Notes under the pieces: generated by a model
The model's input: the letters and a program-made list of their open reading frames with translations, nothing else
Database searches by the model: none
What the model was told of the DNA's origin: nothing
Program-made: the position numbers and the translations under genes
Shown: positions 1-8,546 of the stretch, piece by piece
Layout: each line of letters starts with the position of its first letter
Position numbering within the stretch: the first letter of the stretch is position 1
Assembly (NCBI GenBank): GCA_030669775.1
Contig: DAOVCZ010000026.1
Span: forward strand, 1-13,367
From: Chloroflexota bacterium
GTDB taxonomy: Bacteria; Chloroflexota; Anaerolineae; Anaerolineales; UBA4823
Reading direction: 5' to 3'
Length of the DNA: 13,367 bases

Positions 1-360
1 ACCATCTTTATTCTAGGAACCTGGATCATGATCACCAACCCGGAGATTATCGGCTACTTTCTGGCTGGGCGCTGGTTGATCGCTATCTTCATTATTGGCC
101 CTTTGATGGCGCTCTCTGCGGTCAGCTTCAGCATCATTGTCTCTTCGCGAGTGAACGACCCGCGCGTGGCAGAACAGGTATCGATGATCATCATTCTCCC
201 GGTGCTGGCAGTATTTTTCGGCCAGATGGCAGGTATCATCATCCTAAATATAACCTTCATGTTGTCCAGCGCGAATGTGCTTGCGTTGTTCGATGCCGTG
301 TTGGTTTTCTTATCAATCCGCCTCTTCCAACGCGAGACGATCATCACTCGCTGGAAATAA
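1..360 (+). CDS. ABC-2 type transporter permease, C-terminal part (5' end outside window)
   Basis: The frame is open from base 1, so the gene begins upstream; 119 residues and the stop are visible. The fragment is very hydrophobic, with about three likely membrane helices (around residues 25-50, 60-83 and 86-108). A short polar loop containing SRVNDPRVAEQ separates the first two. Such a loop followed by a run like LPVLAVFFGQ is, from memory, typical of the last helices of ABC-2 family permeases, the membrane half of ABC exporters. The ATPase partner is expected upstream and is not in view. The ATG at base 28 is internal, because the reading frame continues to the left of it. The next gene starts 18 bases downstream on the same strand, so the two are probably co-transcribed. 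The substrate cannot be told. Confidence 0.72.
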   Translation, partial: TIFILGTWIMITNPEIIGYFLAGRWLIAIFIIGPLMALSAVSFSIIVSSRVNDPRVAEQVSMIIILPVLAVFFGQMAGIIILNITFMLSSANVLALFDAVLVFLSIRLFQRETIITRWK

Positions 361-378
361 AATTCGAAGAACAACATA

Positions 379-1140
379 ATGACCGCAACATCCAATATAT
401 TACTCACCATTCTGTTTCTGATCTATTCGCAAGGAAATAATCTTCAAGAAGAGCAACTCCAAATACGAATGAGAAAGAATTGGGGATTCTCCTCCGGCAC
501 AGGCAAGATCCAAGGAACTTTCACGATTATCTCCAGTGGACCTGATGATCTATCCCGGGTTGTCTTCTACATTGACGATCAAGTTCTGGGTGAAGTGAAC
601 GAAGAGCCCTTCAACTTCCAGTTCAACACGGATAGTTACTCCCTTGGACCTCACCGGCTGTACGCCCTTGGCTACACAAATGGGGGTAAAGGGTTATCCT
701 CAAATATCCTGCAAGTTGAATTTGTCTCTTCTGAAGAAGGATGGCAGACTGCGATGAATATTATCATCCCACTGGTGGTGATCATCCTGGGGGCAGTCGG
801 ATTGGCATTCTTGGTGCCACTTATCTTCACTCGGGGGAAGAAGGAACAATTGCCGCCCGGCGCGCCGCGAAATTACGGGCATTATGGCGGTGCGATCTGC
901 CCAAAATGTAAGCGCCCATTCAGCCGCCATATCTATGGCTTAAATCTTGGTCTGCACAAATACGACCGTTGTCCATACTGCGGAAAATGGAGCCTCGTCA
1001 GACGGGCTTCTCGGGAAGAATTGGAAGCCGCTGAAGCGGCAGAAATTCAGGCCGCTCAAGAAGGTGTATTTGAACCCGAGAAATCTAAGGAGGAGGAATT
1101 GCGCAAAGATATCGAAGATTCGCGATTCGAGGACCTGTGA
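379..1140 (+). CDS. Membrane protein: Ig-like outside region, one TM helix, cytoplasmic zinc ribbon
   Basis: This 253-residue protein is not a family I can name. The N-terminus has a short hydrophobic stretch (residues 7-17), a weak signal or anchor. Residues about 45-115 look like a beta-sandwich of the bacterial Ig type (VVFYIDDQVLGEV, then FNTDSYSLGPHRLYALGYTN). A strong membrane helix spans about 125-150. The cytoplasmic part has a zinc ribbon with Cys174-x2-Cys177 and Cys198-x2-Cys201 (CPKC and CPYC). The last 45 residues are highly charged and probably helical. The ATG at 379 has only a weak ribosome site (gaagaa) upstream. The gene lies 18 bases behind the ABC-2 permease, so an accessory role for that exporter is plausible but inferred. 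No clear terminator follows. Confidence 0.75.
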   Translation: MTATSNILLTILFLIYSQGNNLQEEQLQIRMRKNWGFSSGTGKIQGTFTIISSGPDDLSRVVFYIDDQVLGEVNEEPFNFQFNTDSYSLGPHRLYALGYTNGGKGLSSNILQVEFVSSEEGWQTAMNIIIPLVVIILGAVGLAFLVPLIFTRGKKEQLPPGAPRNYGHYGGAICPKCKRPFSRHIYGLNLGLHKYDRCPYCGKWSLVRRASREELEAAEAAEIQAAQEGVFEPEKSKEEELRKDIEDSRFEDL

Positions 1141-1212
1141 AGTTGGCAGCCTCTATTCCCAATCCAGACAAGAGCGACGCCCAAAATGTGATTCTTGAAT
1201 AAAGTACTATTG

Positions 1213-1218
1213 TATAAT
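1213..1218 (+). promoter_or_regulatory. Possible -10 element for the oxidoreductase operon
   Basis: A perfect TATAAT lies about 108 bases before the ferredoxin gene, in an AT-rich gap of 185 bases with no ORF. It sits inside a small palindrome (CTATT-GTAT-AATAG, 1207-1220). No good -35 hexamer is seen at 16-18 bases, so the call is tentative. The gap also separates the operon from the unrelated membrane gene upstream, which supports a new promoter here. Confidence 0.35.
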
Positions 1219-1325
1219 AGATCAGTGACAGTTTACACTAGTCGCAGATGAAAAATATATTGATAATGTAGATAGTAAATATCGAACAGAATCATAATTC
1301 TTAATCAGGAAGTGGAGGTTGGTGG

Positions 1326-1571
1326 ATGCCCGTTAAGGGATGGATTGAAGTTGATGAACGCTACTGTAAAGGCTGCGACTTATGTGTCAATGCCTGCCCA
1401 CAGGAGGTAATTAGCCTGGACATGGATCGCCTTACTCCAAAAGGCTACCACCCGGTTTACCTGAGCTCAGAGGGCTGCACCGGATGCGCAATTTGCGCCA
1501 TCGTTTGTCCGGAAGCAGCCCTGACTATTTATCGCGAAGTGCCTGCCAGGCGGGCGAAAGCTCCTGCATAG
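1326..1571 (+). CDS. vorC: 2-oxoacid:ferredoxin oxidoreductase, delta (2x[4Fe-4S] ferredoxin) subunit
   Basis: This 81-residue protein carries two classic [4Fe-4S] motifs: Cys14, 17, 20, 24 (CKGCDLCVNACP) and Cys51, 54, 57, 61 (CTGCAICAIVCP). It is the electron-carrying subunit that passes electrons from the thiamine-bound intermediate in the alpha/beta subunits to free ferredoxin. The start is fixed by a GGAGG ribosome site at 1314-1318, seven bases before the ATG. It is the first gene of a tight four-gene operon, and the next gene starts 17 bases after its stop. The order ferredoxin, alpha, beta, gamma matches the vor operon of methanogens as I remember it. The name korD would fit equally well, because substrate cannot be read from this subunit. 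Confidence 0.88.
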   Translation: MPVKGWIEVDERYCKGCDLCVNACPQEVISLDMDRLTPKGYHPVYLSSEGCTGCAICAIVCPEAALTIYREVPARRAKAPA

Positions 1572-1588
1572 GACTTAGGAGTAGTTAA

Positions 1589-2704
1589 ATGGCGAAAGAA
1601 TTGCTAAAAGGCAACGAAGCTATCGCTGAAGCAGCCATCCGCTCAGGTTTGGAAGCCTATTTTGGTTACCCGATCACACCTCAAACTGAGTTGCTGGAAT
1701 GGCTCTCAAGACGGATGCCCGAGCTTGGGCGTACCTTCTTGCAAGCCGAAAGTGAGCTGGCGGCGATCAATATGGTTTACGGTGCGGCCTGCACCGGGGC
1801 GCGGGTTATGACCTCCTCCTCCAGTCCCGGAATCTCACTGATGATGGAAGGGATTTCCTATATTGCCGGGACAGAAATCCCGGTCGTGTTGGTAGATGTG
1901 ATGCGCGGCGGTCCGGGATTGGGTAATATCGCTCCTGCCCAGGGAGACTACAACCAGATCGTTCATGGCGGGGGACACGGTGATTTCCACCCCATCGTCC
2001 TGGCGCCAGCCAGTGTTCAAGAATCGATCGATCTGACCGTTGAAGCATTCGATTTGGCAGATAAATACCGGGCGATTGTCGTCGTGCTGATCGATGGCAG
2101 CATCGGACAAATGATGGAACCTGCCGAATTACCCCCAATGCAGCCGATCCAAAAGCGAAATCAAGAGTGGGCAGTCACCGGTGCAAAGGATCGCGAACGC
2201 CGCATTCTCAGCTCCATATACATTGACCCGGAGGATGAAGAGGTAATTAATTTCCGCTTGTTGGAGCGCTGGAATGAGATCGAAGCCAATGAGCTGCGCT
2301 ATAAAGAGTATTTCATGGAGGATGCTGAACTGGTGGTGATTGGATTCGGAACTGCAGGACGGGTCGCGCTCTCGGCAGTGCGGGCTGCCCGATCAGAAGG
2401 AATTCCGGTCGGACTGCTGCGACCAATAACCGTCAGCCCATTCCCATATGCCCGGATTAAAGAGCAGACAGAGTTGGCCTGCGGCATGCTGGTAGTTGAG
2501 ATGAATTCTGGCCAAATGCTGCAAGATGTGCTAGCAGCAGTTGGTGGCAAGATACCAGTCGAGTTTTATGGACGTATGGGGGGTGTGGTCCCCCTGCCAG
2601 ATGAAATACTCGCTGAAATCCGGCGTCTGTGCTACGAGCCTGTTGCCCCGAGCGCAAACCCAAGAATATCCTGGATGAATCGCATGAATATCACCAAAAA
2701 TTAA
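1589..2704 (+). CDS. vorB: 2-oxoacid:ferredoxin oxidoreductase, alpha subunit (VorB/KorA type)
   Basis: This is a 371-residue alpha subunit of a thiamine-dependent 2-oxoacid:ferredoxin oxidoreductase (2-oxo acid + CoA to acyl-CoA + CO2 + reduced ferredoxin). It has the pyrimidine-binding domain first: GNEAIAEAAIRSG (8-20), FGYPITPQTE (25-34) and QAESELAAINMVYG (52-65). The second, transketolase C-like domain follows from about residue 245 (ELVVIGFGTAGRVALSAVRA, then LLRPIT). MTSSSSPGISLMMEGISY and VMRGGPGLGNI resemble VorB (2-oxoisovalerate, branched-chain) more closely than KorA (2-oxoglutarate), judged from remembered methanogen sequences. Substrate therefore remains an inference. AGGAG at 1577-1581 lies seven bases before the ATG. 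The gene is full length and not fused to the gamma domain. Confidence 0.9.
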   Translation: MAKELLKGNEAIAEAAIRSGLEAYFGYPITPQTELLEWLSRRMPELGRTFLQAESELAAINMVYGAACTGARVMTSSSSPGISLMMEGISYIAGTEIPVVLVDVMRGGPGLGNIAPAQGDYNQIVHGGGHGDFHPIVLAPASVQESIDLTVEAFDLADKYRAIVVVLIDGSIGQMMEPAELPPMQPIQKRNQEWAVTGAKDRERRILSSIYIDPEDEEVINFRLLERWNEIEANELRYKEYFMEDAELVVIGFGTAGRVALSAVRAARSEGIPVGLLRPITVSPFPYARIKEQTELACGMLVVEMNSGQMLQDVLAAVGGKIPVEFYGRMGGVVPLPDEILAEIRRLCYEPVAPSANPRISWMNRMNITKN

Positions 2705-2717
2705 GGAGTCTGAAGCT

Positions 2718-3494
2718 ATGGGTTTGAACCCACCTGTTGAAACGGTTTACAAACGCCCAGAAACTCTCACCCAAACAGCCACGCATTATTGCCCCGGTTG
2801 CACACACGGTGTGGCTCACCGTTTGGTAGCCGAAGTCATGGAGGAGATGAATCTCCAGGAGAAGACTATCGGTGTAGCCTCAGTGGGCTGTTCGGTATTC
2901 GCCTACAATTATATTGACTGCGATTTCGTGGAAGCTGCCCATGGTCGCGCCCCTGCCATGGCAACAGGCATCAAGCGCCTGCTTCCAGACCGGATTGTGT
3001 TCACCTACCAGGGAGACGGCGATCTGGCCTCGATCGGCATGGCAGAGATCGTCCATGCCGCGGCGCGTGGAGAAAACATAACTACCATTTTCATCAATAA
3101 TGCCATCTACGGCATGACTGGTGGGCAGATGGCACCCACCACTTTGCCTGGCCAGATAACCACTTCCTCTCCCACAGGGCGGGATATCGAGCAAGCCGGT
3201 TTCCCCATCCGCACTGCGGAAATGCTGGCTACCCTGGATGGAGCGGGTTATATCGCCCGGCGCAGCTTGCATGACCCGAAGAATATTCGCAAGGCGAAAA
3301 AATCAATCCGCCTGGCTTTTGAAACGCAGCAGAGAGGGCTTGGGTTTTCGATGGTCGAATTGCTGTCCACTTGCCCGACAAATTGGGGACTAAATCCAAT
3401 TGAAGCTTTGCAGTGGATAGAAGAACGCATGATTCCGGTTTATCCTCTTGAAGATTTCAAAGTCTCCCCCGCACTCAGTCAGGTCAGGGTTTAA
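2718..3494 (+). CDS. vorA: 2-oxoacid:ferredoxin oxidoreductase, beta (thiamine pyrophosphate-binding) subunit
   Basis: This 258-residue subunit binds thiamine pyrophosphate. The TPP/Mg site is the GDGD at 99-102 followed by the Asn pair at 127-128 (INNAIYGMTGGQ). CPGC at 25-28, with Cys58 and Cys68 nearby, is typical of this subunit. The openings YKRPETLTQTATHYCPGC and HRLVAEV closely resemble the methanogen VorA N-terminal part as remembered. In that protein beta and gamma are fused; here gamma is a separate gene. AAGGAG before the ATG at 2718 fixes the start, 13 bases after the alpha stop. It forms the catalytic core with the alpha subunit in the cytoplasm. Confidence 0.9.
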   Translation: MGLNPPVETVYKRPETLTQTATHYCPGCTHGVAHRLVAEVMEEMNLQEKTIGVASVGCSVFAYNYIDCDFVEAAHGRAPAMATGIKRLLPDRIVFTYQGDGDLASIGMAEIVHAAARGENITTIFINNAIYGMTGGQMAPTTLPGQITTSSPTGRDIEQAGFPIRTAEMLATLDGAGYIARRSLHDPKNIRKAKKSIRLAFETQQRGLGFSMVELLSTCPTNWGLNPIEALQWIEERMIPVYPLEDFKVSPALSQVRV

Positions 3495-3512
3495 TCGGGA
3501 AAAGGAAATTAC

Positions 3513-4064
3513 ATGCAAACTGAAATAGTGATCGCAGGGTTTGGCGGCCAGGGAGTGCTCTTTGCTGGACAGGTTCTTGCATATGCAGCCATGGATAACG
3601 GAAAAGAAGTGACCTGGATCCCATCCTATGGGCCTGAAATGCGTGGAGGGACTGCCAACTGCACGGTGATCATCGCGGATGAGGAGATCGGTTCTCCCAT
3701 GGTACGTCACCCGCAGGCTTTAATCGCCATGAACCTGCCCTCGCTGGATAAATACGAATCATTGATAATTGAACACGGAACGCTGATCGTCAACACTTCT
3801 CTAATCGAGCGGCCTGTCCAACGAGATGACTTGCACAGCGTGCTCATCCCAGCCAATGAGATTGCTGAAGCATTGGGTGATAAGCGCATGACAAACATCG
3901 TGATGGTCGGAGCTTTGCTCGCTCAGGAACCCGTTTTACCGATCGAAGCCATTGAAGCAGCATTGCAAGACCACCTTCCGGAACGGCACAAAAAATTACT
4001 CCCGCTTAATTATCAAGCCCTCCGGGAAGGTGCTGAATTTGTGCGTAAGGAGCGGATAGGATAA
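3513..4064 (+). CDS. 2-oxoacid:ferredoxin oxidoreductase, gamma subunit
   Basis: This 183-residue protein belongs to the pyruvate/ketoisovalerate oxidoreductase gamma family. The glycine-rich GFGGQGVLFAGQ (residues 9-20) and SYGPEMRGGTANC (38-50) are hallmark motifs. In the related enzymes this domain takes part in CoA binding and complex assembly. An AAGGA ribosome site lies about six bases before the ATG, and the gap to the beta gene is 18 bases, so it is the last gene of the operon. The length is normal for a stand-alone gamma subunit. An intrinsic terminator is found about 175 bases after the stop. Symbols korC or vorD are used for such subunits, so none is chosen. Confidence 0.88.
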   Translation: MQTEIVIAGFGGQGVLFAGQVLAYAAMDNGKEVTWIPSYGPEMRGGTANCTVIIADEEIGSPMVRHPQALIAMNLPSLDKYESLIIEHGTLIVNTSLIERPVQRDDLHSVLIPANEIAEALGDKRMTNIVMVGALLAQEPVLPIEAIEAALQDHLPERHKKLLPLNYQALREGAEFVRKERIG

Positions 4065-4492
4065 TAAGCATAACAGAATCACCCTCTGGGATCCTGATCT
4101 TCTAGCTACATACATCAAACATCACACTTCATTCTCGTTTCATCACAGATCAATCCACCTGGCATTCATTACCAGCAGGTAATCGGGGTCCAAGCAACTT
4201 CAGCGAACATCGAACCACGTCCTTGAAACTCTTTTACGAAGGGGCTGTCTGAAAAAGGCAGCCCCGTCTTCTTTCTATCACACTGAGTTCAAATGTGACT
4301 ATGTTCGCAATTTGTGGGGAAACTCACTGCGATACCTATGCGCAGATGATTCAAATATTAGTTCACCCACTCAGTTTGAGATCAGCGATTTACTAAAATG
4401 TTATTGTCGCACACCAAAAAATCGATTACAATATAATTTAACCCATTATTATCTGAATATATTCGTTTCCCGGAAATATGAGGAGACAAATG
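4065..4492 (+). other. Non-coding gap between the oxidoreductase operon and the small Cys/His gene
   Basis: This 428-base stretch has no convincing gene on either strand. It holds a small perfect hairpin (ATTACC-AGCA-GGTAAT, 4168-4183), the operon terminator at 4241-4275, and a TATAAT at 4432-4437 about 55 bases before the next gene. That TATAAT has a TTGTCG at 4404-4409, but the 22-base spacing is poor, so it is only a possible promoter. ORFs reading through the right part of the gap are out of frame with the Cys/His gene and look like noise. Confidence 0.6.
4241..4275 (+). terminator. Rho-independent terminator of the oxidoreductase operon
   Basis: GGGGCTGTC (4241-4249) pairs with GGCAGCCCC (4257-4265), giving nine pairs with one G-T wobble and a seven-base A-rich loop. 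A T-rich run (gtcttctttct) follows. The hairpin is about 175 bases after the gamma subunit stop, in a gene-free stretch. Confidence 0.75.
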
Positions 4493-4702
4493 ATGGATCA
4501 GGATCAGTTTATTTATATATGCCCGATATGCTTCCGGGTATGCGAGACGGAAGCCGAGTGCCACGAACACCTGATGGTCTTATGCGAGACAGGTCACCCT
4601 GGCGACGAACGTCGCAAACCGGTCTCAGATCAATTCGGGAATTTGGCCTCCCGCGCCCCGCTTTGGTACTTAGAAGCTATAAACAAGGAGAGAAAAGAGT
4701 AA
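4493..4702 (+). CDS. Small Cys/His zinc-finger-like protein
   Basis: This is a 69-residue ORF. AGGAG at 4481-4485 sits seven bases before the ATG at 4493; an ATG directly before it (4490) is also possible, while the ATG at 4478 overlaps the ribosome site. The N-terminal third is rich in metal ligands: Cys10-x2-Cys13, Cys17, Cys23, His24, His26, Cys31 and His35, in a CPICFRVC...HEHLMVLC arrangement like a C2H2-type finger. The remainder is basic and aromatic (GDERRKPV, then RAPLWYLEAI) and reads like real protein. It is soluble, with no signal or membrane segment. It stands alone between two terminators, so it is probably its own unit. Function unknown; nucleic-acid binding is only a guess. 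Confidence 0.62.
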   Translation: MDQDQFIYICPICFRVCETEAECHEHLMVLCETGHPGDERRKPVSDQFGNLASRAPLWYLEAINKERKE

Positions 4703-4812
4703 GAGAAAATATCTTCTCAATCGTCAACATCGGTTTGCATTTCTACTTAATCGCGGGCTGGATCGGCTCCCAGCTCGTGATTTATTTATCTTCTTGAAAT
4801 AATGTAGGAGCA

Positions 4813-4866
4813 AAGCATCCATAGATTTGCCCTGTAGCTTCAAATGTCCATGAAATGTGGATGCTT
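4813..4866. repeat. Interrupted inverted repeat
   Basis: AAGCATCCA (4813-4821) is a perfect inverted match to TGGATGCTT (4858-4866). A second pair, ATTTG (4825-4829) and CAAAT (4841-4845), lies inside it. No T-run follows on either strand, so it is not an obvious terminator. It lies in the 256-base gap between the small Cys/His gene and ppdK. Confidence 0.5.
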
Positions 4867-4897
4867 CGCCCAGAAATTACAAATCCTTAAAGATTAA

Positions 4898-4928
4898 GGG
4901 CTGCCTATAATTCCTTTATAGACAGCCC
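4898..4928 (-). terminator. Terminator of ppdK, probably bidirectional
   Basis: A 13-pair hairpin: 4898-4910 pairs with 4916-4928, with a five-base loop. The one C-A mismatch on the + strand becomes a G-U pair in the - strand RNA. It lies about 30 bases past the ppdK stop. The T-run is modest in the - direction (TTAATCTTT). On the + side ATTTTA follows at 4935-4940, so it may also end the small gene's transcript. Confidence 0.65.
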
Positions 4929-4958
4929 CTCAAGATTTTATCACCACCGTCTTATTCT

Positions 4959-7721
<2,763 letters not shown>

Positions 7722-8042
7722 CTTAATCTCCTAGTTCAAAGTAATTAATGATTGCATAGTTCGCGCTCTTAACTGCCTGGTATATACGCCCAGGGAAATC
7801 ATGAAATACGCTTCGTTAGTTATCGCCAGGTATGGGAAGTATTCTTCACAAACTGGATGCGTAAGATGCCAAACGCACGGTGTATAGTTTACCACTCGGT
7901 TAGGGATTCCACAAAATGTAATTTGTCAGTACAATGGGTGATAATCAGCATCTTTAATAACTTAAACTCAATCTGACATTTGCCCGCTCATCTTTCTCAC
8001 AAGCAATTTTCACAGGTAAATGTGGCAAAGGAGTAAACTGAA
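7722..8042. other. Divergent intergenic region upstream of ppdK
   Basis: These 321 bases hold the ppdK ribosome site and, presumably, its promoter, but no good -35/-10 pair is seen on the - strand. A short hairpin (CCTGG 7776-7780 with CCAGG 7790-7794) would fall in the ppdK leader. On the + strand AAGGAG at 8028-8033 is a strong ribosome site for the short coiled-coil ORF that follows. Nothing else is recognised. Confidence 0.5.
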
Positions 8043-8234
8043 ATCAACAAAAAGAATTCCCACGAATTGGAGCAGCAGATCGCACGATTGGAGTCGCTGC
8101 TGGCTGACTTGCAAGCGCGACTGCCTGCCCACTCTATCCCTCCCAATCTAATCGCAGAGATGGACGAGATTGATGAACAAATCAGTGAAGCAAGATCTCA
8201 CCTTGAAGCACTAACAAACAATAAAGATGAATGA
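8043..8234 (+). CDS. Short coiled-coil protein with no canonical start codon
   Basis: The frame after the in-frame TAA at 8034-8036 encodes up to 63 residues. The composition is strongly protein-like: ELEQQIARLESLLADLQARL, a LPAHSIPPNLIAEMDE hinge, then IDEQISEARSHLEAL, i.e. two amphipathic helices likely to form a coiled coil. A perfect AAGGAG at 8028-8033 is nine bases before an ATC codon at 8043, where the start should be. No ATG or GTG is placed correctly; the first standard alternative is TTG at 8067, which would give 55 residues but sits too far from the ribosome site. So it is either a rare AUC start, a start lost by mutation, or a TTG-started protein. Function unknown. The stop is 92 bases before the riboswitch promoter. 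Coordinates assume the ATC. Confidence 0.5.
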   Translation: MNKKNSHELEQQIARLESLLADLQARLPAHSIPPNLIAEMDEIDEQISEARSHLEALTNNKDE

Positions 8235-8325
8235 TAATCAATCAAGGAAATTGACAATTCTATTCATCATATTGAAATATATATTGTATAATCATCGTAA
8301 CTTGCAAGATTGATAGGCAACTTGA

Positions 8326-8355
8326 TTGACTTCCCTCCTTCGTTCGTGCTAAAAT
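8326..8355 (+). promoter_or_regulatory. Sigma-70-type promoter of the riboswitch-protease transcript
   Basis: TTGACT (8326-8331), an 18-base spacer, and TAAAAT (8350-8355) preceded by TGC form an extended -10 promoter. Transcription would start near 8361-8362, exactly at the 5' strand of the riboswitch P1 stem. A second TATAAT at 8287-8292 has no matching -35. Confidence 0.65.
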
Positions 8356-8358
8356 CAT

Positions 8359-8460
8359 AGCGATCCGATAAAGGCAAACCCAGTGAAAGCTGGGGACGCA
8401 AAGCCATGGGTCTAAAGCCATCTTCGTGGTGGCTATGATTGCCAGGCCGCCGAGATCGTT
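8359..8460 (+). promoter_or_regulatory. Cyclic-di-GMP-I riboswitch (GEMM aptamer)
   Basis: The sequence carries the GEMM-I conserved core: GGCAAACC (8373-8380), a hairpin CCCAG/CTGGG capped by a GAAA tetraloop (8379-8394), GGGACGCAAAGCC (8393-8405), a GTCTAAA receptor-like segment (8410-8416), and GCCGCCGA (8447-8454) near the 3' end. P1 is closed by CGATC (8361-8365) with GATCG (8454-8458), plus GGC 8373-8375 with GCC 8449-8451. P3 is closed by GCC 8403-8405 with GGC 8445-8447 and by TGG 8407-8409 with CCA 8442-8444. In known members the aptamer binds c-di-GMP between P2 and P3. It precedes a terminator and the secreted protease gene, so it very likely controls that gene. Confidence 0.93.
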
Positions 8461-8484
8461 GACACAATTTATGTCTGCGTATCT

Positions 8485-8516
8485 AAGGCCTGGTATATCC
8501 AGGCCTTTTAGGTTTT
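8485..8516 (+). terminator. Riboswitch expression platform: intrinsic terminator
   Basis: AAGGCCTGG (8485-8493) pairs perfectly with CCAGGCCTT (8499-8507) around a TATAT loop, followed by TTA-GGTTTT. It lies between the aptamer and the protease ribosome site. The same GGCCTGG can pair instead with CCAGGCC at 8442-8448 in the aptamer, giving an antiterminator. The predicted logic is OFF when c-di-GMP is bound. Confidence 0.85.
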
Positions 8517-8546
8517 ACAGCGCGTAATCCACTCAGGAGATTACTT

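Noticed and set aside
4312..4797. 161-residue + strand ORF overlapping the small Cys/His gene
   Set aside because: It has no ribosome site and odd composition, and it is out of frame with the better-supported ORF. Its C-terminal end looks like a membrane helix, but no start codon lies near that part in frame (only GTA follows the AAGGAG there).
8251..8292. TTGACA (8251-8256) with TATAAT (8287-8292) as a promoter
   Set aside because: The spacer is 30 bases, far too long. The pair at 8326-8355 has normal spacing, an extended -10, and a start point at the aptamer's P1.
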